Part shown: positions 45,388 to 54,455 of the stretch, piece after piece
How positions within the stretch are numbered: the first letter of the stretch is position 1
Layout: each line of letters begins with the position of its first letter
Assembly: GCA_913063435.1 (NCBI GenBank)
Contig: CAJXYI010000009.1
Location: 1-61,016 of the forward strand
Direction: 5' to 3'
DNA length: 61,016 nt
From: an uncultured Actinomycetales bacterium
Lineage (GTDB): Bacteria > Actinomycetota > Actinomycetes > S36-B12
The notes under the pieces: model-generated
The model's input: the letters and a program-made list of their open reading frames with translations, nothing else
Told to the model about the DNA's origin: nothing
The model's database searches: none
Position numbers and translations under genes: made by a program

Positions 45388-46710
45388 GTGATCCCCTGGC
45401 TAGTCGGCCTTCCCGGGCCCATCGCGACGCTGCTGTTCATCGCACTCCTGCTGAGCGTGGCCCAACTCGCACTTGCTTTCGTACTCGCCGTCACCGGACG
45501 CATAGCGATGCGCGATCAACCTCCGCGGGGCGGTGAGGGGGATTACCTCTGGGTCTTCTTCGTTCCCGCACTGAACGAAGAGGTCACCATCGCCGACACG
45601 GTGCAGCGACTGGTGGAACTCGAGGTCACCCACAAGGTCATGATGATCATCGATGACGGATCCACCGATGAGACGCCGCACATTCTCGCGGGCATCAGCC
45701 ACCCGGATCTGTCCGTGCTCCGCCGGGATCCCCCACACGCACAACAGGGAAAGGGAGCAGCCCTCAACAACGCTTGGTCCGTCGTGAAAGAACGGCTTGC
45801 CGCAGACCCTCGCTGGGCCCGGTTCACCTCCGACAAGGTCCTTGTGACTGTCGTGGATGCCGACGGTCGACTTGATAGAGACTTCGCCAATTCGGTGGCG
45901 GGTCATTTCGCTGACCCGGGTGTCGGCGGGGCGCAACTGCGGGTCGAGATCTACAACACCTGGAGCGTCCTCGCCCGACTCCAGGATGTGGAATTCCGCG
46001 TCTACGGCGGCCTCTATCAGATGGGACGTTCACCCTGGGGCACGGCTGGGATGGGGGGAAACGGGCAGATCAACAGGCTGTCCGCGCTCGATGATGTCGC
46101 GGCTTACAACGGCGCAGTCGGCGATGCTGTCCCATGGCGTGACCGACTCACCGAGGATCAGGATCTGGGTATCTCCCTGCTCGCCTGCGGCTGGCAGGGC
46201 CAGGAGGAAATCCGCGCAGCGGTCCATCAGCAGGGACTGGGCAACCCGCGTCGACTCCTGCGGCAGCGGACGAGGTGGGCCCAGGGCTGCCTCCAGGCCT
46301 GCCGCCGGATACGTGTCCCTCTTGCAGCTCGAATCAATCCCTTCGCGAAAGTGGAGTACCTGCAATGGCTGCTGCAGCCATTCATTCAGTTCTACATCGG
46401 ACTGATGGTTCTGCTGACGATCGCTCTCGTGATCGTGGACCGTGTCAATCCATTGCCCTATGACGAACCATGGGAAATCCTGCTCGTGCTCTTCATTTCT
46501 CTGGGCGGCACATCGCTGGGCTGTGTCGTGGCCTGGTTGCGCACCCATCCGGCAGGTTTGCTGAAGCGACTCATCCTCGGCCTGCTCTGGGCCGTTCCCT
46601 ACTCGTTCTACAGTTGGTTCCTCATGCCGGTCTACATCCGCGCGATGGGACGAGAGGTCACGGGCAAGTCTGGTTGGGCTAAAACCGCACGGGAACCCCT
46701 CCGCCGGTAG
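45388..46710 (+). CDS. Membrane GT2 glycosyltransferase (BcsA/hyaluronan-synthase-like)
   Basis: A 440-residue protein. One helix near residues 10-35 is followed by a GT-A domain with DDGSTDE, VVDADGRL, TEDQDLG and the RQRTRWAQG processivity-type motif. Three or four C-terminal helices follow, for example FIQFYIGLMVLLTIALVIV. It should extend a beta-linked polysaccharide across the membrane. Pairing with the epimerase suggests a ManNAc- or GlcNAc-containing polymer, which is inference. GTG start. Confidence 0.85.
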   Translation: MIPWLVGLPGPIATLLFIALLLSVAQLALAFVLAVTGRIAMRDQPPRGGEGDYLWVFFVPALNEEVTIADTVQRLVELEVTHKVMMIIDDGSTDETPHILAGISHPDLSVLRRDPPHAQQGKGAALNNAWSVVKERLAADPRWARFTSDKVLVTVVDADGRLDRDFANSVAGHFADPGVGGAQLRVEIYNTWSVLARLQDVEFRVYGGLYQMGRSPWGTAGMGGNGQINRLSALDDVAAYNGAVGDAVPWRDRLTEDQDLGISLLACGWQGQEEIRAAVHQQGLGNPRRLLRQRTRWAQGCLQACRRIRVPLAARINPFAKVEYLQWLLQPFIQFYIGLMVLLTIALVIVDRVNPLPYDEPWEILLVLFISLGGTSLGCVVAWLRTHPAGLLKRLILGLLWAVPYSFYSWFLMPVYIRAMGREVTGKSGWAKTAREPLRR

Positions 46711-46711
46711 A

Positions 46712-46751
46712 TGAGAGCACTCTCATCCGAGACTCACGGGGTTCTCACCCG
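46712..46751 (+). promoter_or_regulatory. Three 11-bp-phased direct repeats, OmpR/PhoP-type response-regulator site
   Basis: TCATCCG (46723-46729), TCACGGG (46734-46740) and TCACCCG (46745-46751) are spaced by 4 nt, an 11-bp period. A weaker TGAGAGC lies one period upstream at 46712. A perfect inverted repeat ATGAGAG-CA-CTCTCAT (46711-46726) overlaps the start. This is the pattern bound by dimers of OmpR-family regulators, one of which is encoded at the end of the downstream operon. Confidence 0.6.
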
Positions 46752-46811
46752 AGGTGGATTGACTGAGGAGTGCCCGGACCACTCGGGGCCGGTCACTGAG
46801 AGGAGTCAGCC

Positions 46812-47201
46812 ATGTCCAGACGCATGAAGTCTCTTGCCGCGGCCACCGTGGCCACCGGGATGCTCATCGGGTCGGGGATGCTCGCCGCACCGGCCAACGC
46901 TGAAATCGAGCGATCCAAACAGGGGATGTGCCGATCGGGGGCCGTGTGGGATCTCGACGTGGAGCGCGACGACGGAATGCTCGAGATCGACTTCGATGTC
47001 GATCGGGCACGTCCCATGGAGAACTATCGTGTTGTCGTGAAGGTGAACCGCAAGCGGGTGTGGCGAACGAATCTGAGAACCGACCGCGATGGCGATGTGT
47101 GGTTCACTCGCATGGTTCGGGACCGGCGGGGCCCCGATCGCGTCTCCGTCCGTATGGTCAGCCCCAGGGGTGATGTCTGTCGTGCCCGAGTTCGCATCTA
47201 G
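46812..47201 (+). CDS. Small secreted protein of unknown function
   Basis: A 129-residue protein. A signal peptide of about 29 residues ends at APANA-E. The mature part has two Cys (CRSG and DVCRARV) likely forming a disulfide and alternating basic and acidic strands. No family is recognised. GAGGAG precedes the ATG by 6 nt. It is the first gene after the phased repeats, and its end overlaps the next gene by 29 nt. Confidence 0.7.
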   Translation: MSRRMKSLAAATVATGMLIGSGMLAAPANAEIERSKQGMCRSGAVWDLDVERDDGMLEIDFDVDRARPMENYRVVVKVNRKRVWRTNLRTDRDGDVWFTRMVRDRRGPDRVSVRMVSPRGDVCRARVRI

Positions 47202-47691
47202 CGCATCCATCGGCGGATCGATGCTCGCAGCGTTGGTGTCTGTCGGCGCACTCTCGGGGTGCAGCGCGGACACCAACGCCGCTTCGACGGTCAATCCCGC
47301 TCCCATCGTGATCGGGGACTCCTCCCGGCCATCGCCCCCACCGGCGACCGAGGAGGTCATTCCCGCCTACGACCCCCGAGCCGAACTCGACATCGAAGAT
47401 CAGGCCGGGGACGGTCGGTCGGTCGTGATCGATTCGGTGCGCGTCACCCGAGACAACGTCTACCTGGTCATCCTGGACGAGCGCGGAGCGATCCTCGGCA
47501 CAAAGGCTCTCCTGCCCGGCGTGCAGCCGGTGAAGATCGACCTGCAGCGAAGTGTCGACTCCTCGGGATACCTCTTCGGTCTGCTTGTGATCGACAATGG
47601 TGATGGAAGGATCGATCCGAAGACCGATATTCCTCTCCTCGACGATGATGGCGAGATCGTGGAAGAAGATTTCGAGTACTACCTCAGGTGA
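47173..47691 (+). CDS. Lipoprotein with DUF7282-like domain
   Basis: A 172-residue lipoprotein. The signal ends with the lipobox LSGC (about residue 29). After a Pro-Ser linker a DUF7282-like beta domain follows (VVIDSVRVTRDNVYLVILDE, then ILGTKALLPG). The start is uncertain: ATG 47173 overlaps the upstream gene; an ATG at 47221 would make a short signal. It is 10 nt before the histidine kinase gene and may be its extracellular partner. Confidence 0.65.
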   Translation: MSVVPEFASSASIGGSMLAALVSVGALSGCSADTNAASTVNPAPIVIGDSSRPSPPPATEEVIPAYDPRAELDIEDQAGDGRSVVIDSVRVTRDNVYLVILDERGAILGTKALLPGVQPVKIDLQRSVDSSGYLFGLLVIDNGDGRIDPKTDIPLLDDDGEIVEEDFEYYLR

Positions 47692-47701
47692 AAGGCGACA
47701 C

Positions 47702-49105
47702 GTGCGGTCATCCCGGTTTCGGATCCTGGCCTGGGTCATGGTCCCGGTGGTCGTCGTCATCGCCATCTCCTGGCTGACCGCTCGGGCGCTCGTCGAAGAC
47801 CAGGTCAACGCCCGCATCACCAATCAGCTCAACGGCGAGGTGAACGAACTGCGCCTGCTCGCAGAGAACGACATCGACCCGCAGACCGGGCAGCCGTTCG
47901 CCGATACGGGATCGCTGCTGGAACTCTTCCTGGAGCGCAACATCCCCGATCAGAACGAGACGATGTTCACCATCGTCAACGGTGTTGTGGACGCCCGATC
48001 CCAGGACGTCCCTCCGATCCGATTGGACGCCAATGAGCAATTAATCGAGCAGACGCGCAATGTCGACGAGGTGACCTACGGGGAGATCGACACCACCGCA
48101 GGGCTCGTGCAGTACATCGCCGCCCCGGTCATCGCCGCAAACTCCGATGACCGTGGCGTCCTGGTGGTCGGAGTCTTCGCCGAACGCGAGAACGACCAGA
48201 TCGACCGGATCGTGCGCACCCTCGGTCTCGTCTCGCTCGGCGCCCTGGGTTTGGCAACCCTGGTGGGATGGTTCGTTGCCGGCAGAGTGCTCGCTCCACT
48301 GCGCGACATGACCGAGACCGCTCATGCGATCTCTGATTCCGATCTCACCAAGCGCATTCCCCGCAGGGAGAACGGACGAGGGGATGAGATCGACGAACTC
48401 GCCGGGACGTTCAACGACATGCTGGACCGCCTCGAGTCCGCCTTCGCATCGCAGCGTTCCTTCATCGACGATGCAGGACACGAACTGCGGACGCCGATCA
48501 CGATCATCAGGGGTCACCTCGAGGTCATGCCCGAGGACCCGATCGAGCGACGTCGCACGGTGGACCTCGTGCTCGACGAGCTCGGGCGGATGAGTCGGAT
48601 CGTGGAGGATCTCATCACACTCACCAAGGCGCAACAGCCGGATTTCCTTCGCTCCGCCTCCGTTGATGTCGGTGACATCACTGACGAGATCGTCGTGAAG
48701 GCATCGGGCCTCGCTGACCGAGCCTGGCGCCTCGATGAACGAGCGGAGGGGATGATCAACGGCGACCGACAAAGGTTGGCCCAGGCGATGCTGCAACTAG
48801 CAGACAACGCCTCGCGTCACACGGATCCCGGTGCCGAGATCGGCATCGGCAGCTCGATCCTCGACGGTCGTGTGCGCCTGTGGGTGCGTGACACCGGAAC
48901 CGGAGTCGCCGCCGAGGATCGCGAAAGGATCTTCGCCCGCTTCGTTCGCGGAAACTCAGCTCACTCGACCGAAGGGGCAGGACTCGGTCTGTCCATCGTT
49001 TCCGCAATCGCCGAGGCCCACGGCGGCCATATCGAACTCAGCGAGACGGTCGGTGGCGGAGCAACCTTCACCCTTGTTATTCCCCTGCAATCGAAGGAGG
49101 GCTGA
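47702..49105 (+). CDS. Sensor histidine kinase
   Basis: A 467-residue kinase. Helices at about 8-28 and 172-194 flank an extracellular sensor of about 140 residues. HAMP follows, then the phospho-acceptor DAGHELRTP with His260, the N box LADNASRH, and ATP-binding DTGTG and GAGLGLSIV. It phosphorylates the regulator downstream. GTG 47702 is 10 nt after the lipoprotein stop. Confidence 0.9.
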   Translation: MRSSRFRILAWVMVPVVVVIAISWLTARALVEDQVNARITNQLNGEVNELRLLAENDIDPQTGQPFADTGSLLELFLERNIPDQNETMFTIVNGVVDARSQDVPPIRLDANEQLIEQTRNVDEVTYGEIDTTAGLVQYIAAPVIAANSDDRGVLVVGVFAERENDQIDRIVRTLGLVSLGALGLATLVGWFVAGRVLAPLRDMTETAHAISDSDLTKRIPRRENGRGDEIDELAGTFNDMLDRLESAFASQRSFIDDAGHELRTPITIIRGHLEVMPEDPIERRRTVDLVLDELGRMSRIVEDLITLTKAQQPDFLRSASVDVGDITDEIVVKASGLADRAWRLDERAEGMINGDRQRLAQAMLQLADNASRHTDPGAEIGIGSSILDGRVRLWVRDTGTGVAAEDRERIFARFVRGNSAHSTEGAGLGLSIVSAIAEAHGGHIELSETVGGGATFTLVIPLQSKEG

Positions 49106-49770
49106 TGGCTCGCATCCTGCTCGCCGAGGACGAGGAGCGGATCACTTCGTTCATCACCCGGGGATTGACGGCGCATGAGTTCACTGTGACCAGCGTTGCC
49201 GATGGTCGCGAGGCACTGAATAACGCGCTGTACGGAGACTTCGACCTGCTCATTCTCGACATCGGTCTGCCCACCATGGACGGCTTCGAAGTACTCGAAC
49301 AGCTCCGCGGGTCAGGCAGCACGATTCCCGTCATCGTGTTGACTGCACGCGACTCCGCAACCGACACCGTCGCGGGATTGCAGGGTGGAGCCGATGATTA
49401 CATGGCGAAACCATTCTCGTTCGACGAACTCCTCGCCCGGGTGAGGCTTCGCCTTCGTGATCGTTCAACTGGTGGAGCAGGTTCCTCCCCGATTCTGCGC
49501 CATGACAACGTGCTTCTTGATATTCATTCCCGGCGAGTCAGTGTCGACGGACGTGAACACGACCTGTCGGCACGGGAGTTCTCGATGCTGGAGATGTTCC
49601 TCAGTCACGCCGGTCAGGTGCTGTCTCGCGAGCAGCTCCTCAGCGGCGTGTGGGGTTATGACTACGACCCGGGCAGCAATGTGGTCGACGTGTATGTGCG
49701 ATACCTTCGACAGAAGATCGGAACTGATCGAATCGAGACCGTCCGCGGGATGGGTTATCGGTTGCGCTGA
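49105..49770 (+). CDS. OmpR-family response regulator
   Basis: A 221-residue regulator. The receiver has the acidic pair EDEE, the phospho-acceptor Asp in LLILDIGLP (about residue 51) and Lys in YMAKPF. The C-terminal winged helix (about 125-220) has LSAREFSMLEMFLSHAG and VDVYVRYLRQKI. AAGGAGG precedes the ATG, which overlaps the kinase stop by one base. It is the probable binder of the phased repeats at the operon start. Confidence 0.93.
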   Translation: MARILLAEDEERITSFITRGLTAHEFTVTSVADGREALNNALYGDFDLLILDIGLPTMDGFEVLEQLRGSGSTIPVIVLTARDSATDTVAGLQGGADDYMAKPFSFDELLARVRLRLRDRSTGGAGSSPILRHDNVLLDIHSRRVSVDGREHDLSAREFSMLEMFLSHAGQVLSREQLLSGVWGYDYDPGSNVVDVYVRYLRQKIGTDRIETVRGMGYRLR

Positions 49771-49849
49771 GTGATGATCTGCCCAGGCGGGGGGGTATTC
49801 CCCCTGCGGCAGCTGCCATTCACTCCACCCATAGCCTTCACTGGCGATT

Positions 49850-50725
49850 ATGGGGACATTCACTGTCGCAATTCGTTCGAGCATGATCGGGCTCAGCCTT
49901 GCCGTCGTCGCGGCGCTCATTGCGGTTCCGGGAGTCGCGCAGAGCAATACAGGACCGCCCGTTGCACTCCAAGTCTTCGTCGGCCCGCCAAGCGAACACC
50001 GCAGTGGCGCCGCCTTCTTCCCGGACATCATCGTCGCAGCCGTAGATGCACAGGGCAATCAGGTTCCCGCCACGTCGTTTCCCAACCTGTTCATGACAAC
50101 CACCGAGCCCATCCTCATCACGCCTGGAGTTCCCCAGGAGCTCGTCGTGACAACCCAACCAGGGGGTGCCAGGAGCGGCGAACTGCTCGATCCACAGCCG
50201 ACTGTGGTCCTGCAAGACAGTGCGGGCAATCGGGTGACCGACCCCTACACGGTCGAGGCCATCCCTTCGGACGGCCAGCTCTTGGGAACCACTCGCATTC
50301 CCACGCAAGACGGCACGGCGTCGTTTCGCGACCTGAGGCTGACCACTACCCGGCCAGGTTCGTATCGCCTCGTCTTCGTCGCGACCGCAGTGGGATCCGG
50401 GGGCGGCTTCGACACGTTCTCGGATGGTTTCGTGATCTCCTCCGGCACGCCCCAGGACTGGGCACTGCAGGGAACTCGCACGACGGTGCGGGGCAAGAAG
50501 GGCATTCGGGTGACCGGGACCCCGAGCATCGATCTGATCGGTCAGCGGGTGGTTCCGTATTACAAGTTCCCCGGGCAATCGTCAGTCAGGCCCGGCGCAT
50601 CTCGGCCCCTGGTCACCAGCACCGGTGAATTCCGCTATCAGCGACGGACCGGCAAGAAGATCTACCTCTACTTCGCCACGGAGGACGGATCGGCGCGCAG
50701 CGAGCGCATCACGATCCGCCGCTAG
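49850..50725 (+). CDS. Secreted beta-sandwich protein (Ig-like or surface-associated)
   Basis: A 291-residue protein with a signal peptide of about 30 residues ending GVAQS. The mature part has beta segments with PTVVLQDSAGNRVTDPYT and DGTASFRDLRLTTTRPGSYRLVF, resembling Big/Ig-like modules. A C-terminal segment with FRYQRRTGKKIYLYFATEDG is common to actinobacterial surface proteins. Its stop shares the CTAG with the tadC stop. The 79 bases upstream show no clear promoter. Confidence 0.65.
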   Translation: MGTFTVAIRSSMIGLSLAVVAALIAVPGVAQSNTGPPVALQVFVGPPSEHRSGAAFFPDIIVAAVDAQGNQVPATSFPNLFMTTTEPILITPGVPQELVVTTQPGGARSGELLDPQPTVVLQDSAGNRVTDPYTVEAIPSDGQLLGTTRIPTQDGTASFRDLRLTTTRPGSYRLVFVATAVGSGGGFDTFSDGFVISSGTPQDWALQGTRTTVRGKKGIRVTGTPSIDLIGQRVVPYYKFPGQSSVRPGASRPLVTSTGEFRYQRRTGKKIYLYFATEDGSARSERITIRR

Positions 50726-51453
50726 CCGGTGAGGTAGGGCAGGGCGAGACTCGCCACGATCGGGACGACGCCGACGAGCAGGAACGCGGGTAGGAAGCAC
50801 GCTGCGAGTGGTGCGACGGCACGCACCCCGGCCGCACGTGCAGCGGCCTCCACCTGGCCCCGGGTCGAGCGACGCAGATCGTCGGCGATCCCCGGGAGGG
50901 TCTGCGACAGCGGCGCTCCCGATTCCAGCGACCGAGCCACCGCCCGTGCCAGTCCCTCCATCCCCGGTTGAGTGGCGATCGCGCGCCAGGCATCCACCTG
51001 ATCAGCACCGAGTGACAGTGACGCGACGAGGGTGTTCAGTGGCTCGGCGATCGGCTCGCCCAGGGCGCGGGCCACTGCAGCCGCCGATGGTGGAATCGGT
51101 GCACCGGATGCGAGACAGGCCGCGAGCAGGTCAGCGGCATCCGCTCCCTGACGTTCCATCGCCTCTCGCCGTTCGCGGTCCCTGCGTGATTCGAGTCGGC
51201 CCAGGATGACCGGTGCGCCGACTGCGATGGCGATACCGAATCCCCACCCCCACAGGCCACCGATCGTCAGTGCGACACCGAGACCGCCCACTGCGCTGAT
51301 GATGCGCACCATCCGGGGATCGGATAGTCCTCGTCGCGGTCGATCGCCTTCGCCATCTGCCTCAGCGAACAGTTCACGAAGTCGTCGGCGCGGTGCTCGC
51401 GGCAGGCCGATGAGCACCGCAGCAACGATGCAGATCACAGCGAGAGCGTTCAC
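50722..51453 (-). CDS. tadC: TadC-family pilus inner-membrane protein
   Basis: A 243-residue membrane protein of the T2SF family. It has LAVICIVAAVLIGLP, ARAVARSLESGAPLSQTL and a C-terminal helix pair near LAACFLPAFLLVGVVPIV. It would form the pilus assembly platform with TadB. GTG 51453 overlaps the tadB stop. The next gene in the normal order, DUF4244, is 13 kb to the left. Confidence 0.88.
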   Translation of the reverse strand: MNALAVICIVAAVLIGLPRAPRRRLRELFAEADGEGDRPRRGLSDPRMVRIISAVGGLGVALTIGGLWGWGFGIAIAVGAPVILGRLESRRDRERREAMERQGADAADLLAACLASGAPIPPSAAAVARALGEPIAEPLNTLVASLSLGADQVDAWRAIATQPGMEGLARAVARSLESGAPLSQTLPGIADDLRRSTRGQVEAAARAAGVRAVAPLAACFLPAFLLVGVVPIVASLALPYLTG

Positions 51454-52139
51454 AGCGAGCGCTCCACACTCGCAGCGATGCGATTCACCCACCACAGGCC
51501 GACTCCGGTGAGGATCACACCGCCCGCGAGACACAGCCGTCCGATTCCGGTTCCCAGCAACCAGCCGAGCGGATCCCCGCCCAGGCTGATGCCCAGCACA
51601 ATCCCGATCGCCGGAAGCAGCGCGAGCATCCGAGCGGTGGCCCGGGGCGCCGACAGGTGGGCCTGGAGTTGCACGCGCACCTCCTCAGCGGATCGAGCAG
51701 CGGCGGTCAGGCGTTCCAGGGCCACCGCCAATCCCGCACCGGAGGTTTCCGAGACCTCCCAGCAGGCAGCCACGGATCGCCACAGCGGCATGCGGTCGGC
51801 GGCAGCATCGCGTCGCAGGCCCTCCGGCACATCGCCACCCCATCGAGCGGCGGCAACGGCATGCGGGGCGACTCCATCGAGTGCGGTGAGCAGACCCGCT
51901 CTCATCGGCTGACCTGATCGCAACTCCGACGCGAGTGCCGAACACGCCTCGATGGCACGACGCCGGCGTCGAGCTGCAACACCGGGCAGACGTGATTGCC
52001 AGGTCATGCGCATGCGGGCGAGAGCCGATGCAGACGTCTCCTGAGGGCTGGTGATCGCTTCCAGGCGACGGGTCGGGTTCGCCGGCACGATGAGCGCCAC
52101 CGCTGCCGCAGCGAGTCCGGCCGCGACGAGTGCACTCAT
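51450..52139 (-). CDS. tadB: TadB-family pilus inner-membrane protein
   Basis: A 229-residue protein with a signature SETSGAGLAVALERL motif and helices in both halves (SALVAAGLAAAAVALIV, ALLPAIGIVLGISLG). It is short relative to typical TadB. ATG 52139 overlaps the tadA stop. It builds the Tad assembly platform. Confidence 0.85.
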   Translation of the reverse strand: MSALVAAGLAAAAVALIVPANPTRRLEAITSPQETSASALARMRMTWQSRLPGVAARRRRRAIEACSALASELRSGQPMRAGLLTALDGVAPHAVAAARWGGDVPEGLRRDAAADRMPLWRSVAACWEVSETSGAGLAVALERLTAAARSAEEVRVQLQAHLSAPRATARMLALLPAIGIVLGISLGGDPLGWLLGTGIGRLCLAGGVILTGVGLWWVNRIAASVERSL

Positions 52140-53314
52140 TCGGGTGGCTCGATCCCCGCCGATCGGACCCGGGCAACCAGGTCCGTCAATCCGGGATGCT
52201 CCGTCGGTCGACCATCGACGTCGAAACCGATAGCGGGTTCGGCCTGCACGAAACCCGCTGCATCCAAATGCAGGACATGAAGTCCGGTGAGTCGTCGGCG
52301 CCCACGTGAGTCGCGATGGAGGTGGATGAGCACATCGAGCCCCGCACCGGCGAGGGAGTGCACGGCGGGACGCGGCAAACCGGCGGCAAGTCCCAGGGCT
52401 TCGAGGCGGGCGGGCACATGACCGGCGGAATTCGCATGGACGGTTCCGCATCCGCCTTCATGGCCGGTATTGAGCGCGGCGAGCAGGTCGACGACCTCTG
52501 CGCCACGAACCTCACCGACGACGACCCGATCCGGACGCATCCGCAAGGCCTGGCGGACCAGATCCGAGAGCACCACCGCACCGGCGCCCTCGACATTCGC
52601 CGGTCGGGCCTGCAGGCACACGGTGTGGGGGTGATCCGGACGCAATTCCGCGGAATCCTCCACGATGAGCACCCGCTCCTCATGCGCGACGAGTCCCAGC
52701 AGTGTTCCCAGGAAGGTGGTCTTGCCCGTTCCCGTTCCGCCGGAGATCAAGAACGCCAGCCGTGCCGCGATGATCACGCGCAGCCATCGAGCACCCAGAT
52801 CCGTCACGGAGCCGACGTCGATCAACTGCTCCAGGGTGAAAGAGCGGCGACGGGGAATGCGCAGTGACACCATCGCGCACTCACGTGCGATCGGTGGAAT
52901 GACAGCGTGCAACCGGGTGCCGTCGGGTAGTTGCGCATCCACATAGGGGGATGACTCATCAAGGCGACGTCCGGCAGCAGAGGCCAACCGCTGGGCCAGG
53001 CGGCGAACTGAATCGGCATTCGAGAATCGAATACCGCTGGGCTGCAGGCCCGCACCGCGATCAATCCACACGTCTTCGGGTCCATTGACCAGCACATCGG
53101 TGACGCCTTCTTCTCGCAGCAGCGGTTCGAGAGGTCCCGCGCCGGCGAGCTCATCACGCAGCGTTCCCACCAGGTTCAACACTGCCTCGTCACCGAGCAC
53201 CACACCTTCGGCTCGAAGCGCCCGGGCGACGACTGCGGGACTCGGATCACCGGATTCAGCGACGGAATCGATCAGCCGACGGCGCACTCGCTCCACCAAA
53301 GCCGGGGTGCTCAT
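52136..53314 (-). CDS. TadA/CpaF secretion ATPase of the Tad pilus
   Basis: A 392-residue hexameric ATPase. Walker A is ISGGTGTGKTTFLGTLL, the Asp box is ERVLIVEDSAELRPDHP, and Walker B and His box regions are RMRPDRVVVGEVRGAEVVDLL and GHEGGCGTVHANSA. It powers pilus assembly. It overlaps ssd upstream and tadB downstream, each by 4 nt. The symbol tadA is avoided because it also names the tRNA deaminase in this window. Confidence 0.92.
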   Translation of the reverse strand: MSTPALVERVRRRLIDSVAESGDPSPAVVARALRAEGVVLGDEAVLNLVGTLRDELAGAGPLEPLLREEGVTDVLVNGPEDVWIDRGAGLQPSGIRFSNADSVRRLAQRLASAAGRRLDESSPYVDAQLPDGTRLHAVIPPIARECAMVSLRIPRRRSFTLEQLIDVGSVTDLGARWLRVIIAARLAFLISGGTGTGKTTFLGTLLGLVAHEERVLIVEDSAELRPDHPHTVCLQARPANVEGAGAVVLSDLVRQALRMRPDRVVVGEVRGAEVVDLLAALNTGHEGGCGTVHANSAGHVPARLEALGLAAGLPRPAVHSLAGAGLDVLIHLHRDSRGRRRLTGLHVLHLDAAGFVQAEPAIGFDVDGRPTEHPGLTDLVARVRSAGIEPPE

Positions 53315-54372
53315 GCCACCCTCCGGGCTGACCGGCGCGCTTGTGCTCGACTGCCCATGCCGTCATATCGGCTATTCACACCGACGGAGGCAAGGATCAT
53401 CTCGGCGATGCGTTCCGCGGACACCGGCTTGGCATCGGCATATTCACCCAGGATCGGAAGTTCCAAGGCCGAGGCGACATCGGCACTGTCGAGATCGCTT
53501 CCTCGGCGATGCCGGACCACGATGCGCAGATCGCGAGACTCCTGATGCAGCAATGACAGGCGGGCGGCTGCGGCTGCAATGGAGCGCAGGTCAGCGGGGA
53601 CCACCAGGATGCTCAACCGGGATCGACCCAGCGCGATGTCGCAGCCCTCGCGGGGCGAGTCGACAACGGTCAGATCGCAACCTTGCGTGCCGGCATCCAG
53701 AACCGCTTCCCACGCTTGGGTATCGATGATCGTCGACTGGCGATCGTGGCTGAGGACATGGAGACCATCGACCCTCGGCAGCGCATCCTTGAGCGCATCG
53801 GGCGGAATGCGCCCCCGGGTGGCAGCGAGATCTCGCCAACGAAGCCCCGGTGCGTTTTCGAGTTCGACCAACAACTCCAGCCCCCCGCCGAGGTGATCGC
53901 CATCGATCAACAAAGCCCCCCGCGACAGCCGCAGAGTTGCTGTCCGAGCGATGGCGACAGCGAGATGGGATGCTCCTGCTCCACCACATGCTCCGGTGAC
54001 GGCGATGATCGGTGCCGACTGCTCCGCGATGTGGTCATGATCGACCAGGCGCGCGATGAGCACGGCATCCTCTCCCGGGAGCGTGACGACCGCCTCTGCA
54101 CCTATCTGCACGGCCGAGCGCCACACGTCGGCATCATCAAGGCGCACGATGAGCACCCCCGGGCGACGAGCAAGTCCGAGATGGAGGGCATCGGGCACGG
54201 CATCCGGGCCCAGCAGGACGAGTGATGCCGCGCTCCAGGGTCCCCGCGCGGTAGACACCCGCGGCTGCACGTTCACATCGATGTCCGCGACGGCAGCCAC
54301 ACGCAGGATCGACTCTTCCACTATGGGGTCCTCGGTGTACAGGACCGGCGTGTCACCTATCGAATTCGCCAT
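53311..54372 (-). CDS. ssd: Ssd/CpaE-like septum-site protein
   Basis: A 353-residue MinD/CpaE-family protein. The deviant P-loop is GACGGAGASHLAVAIA, and the switch Asp lies in LLIDGDHLGGGLELL. The N-terminal 110 residues are a degenerate receiver-like region. Homologues precede the Tad genes in actinobacteria and affect septum placement. The ATG at 54372 was chosen; an in-frame GTG at 54396 is possible. Confidence 0.85.
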   Translation of the reverse strand: MANSIGDTPVLYTEDPIVEESILRVAAVADIDVNVQPRVSTARGPWSAASLVLLGPDAVPDALHLGLARRPGVLIVRLDDADVWRSAVQIGAEAVVTLPGEDAVLIARLVDHDHIAEQSAPIIAVTGACGGAGASHLAVAIARTATLRLSRGALLIDGDHLGGGLELLVELENAPGLRWRDLAATRGRIPPDALKDALPRVDGLHVLSHDRQSTIIDTQAWEAVLDAGTQGCDLTVVDSPREGCDIALGRSRLSILVVPADLRSIAAAAARLSLLHQESRDLRIVVRHRRGSDLDSADVASALELPILGEYADAKPVSAERIAEMILASVGVNSRYDGMGSRAQARRSARRVA

Positions 54373-54455
54373 CCCTGAACTGTGCGGGGTGAACACCTAG
54401 CGCGTCGACCCTGCCGTGCAACCTGTGGACAACTCATGGTCGGTACCCTGGTCGC

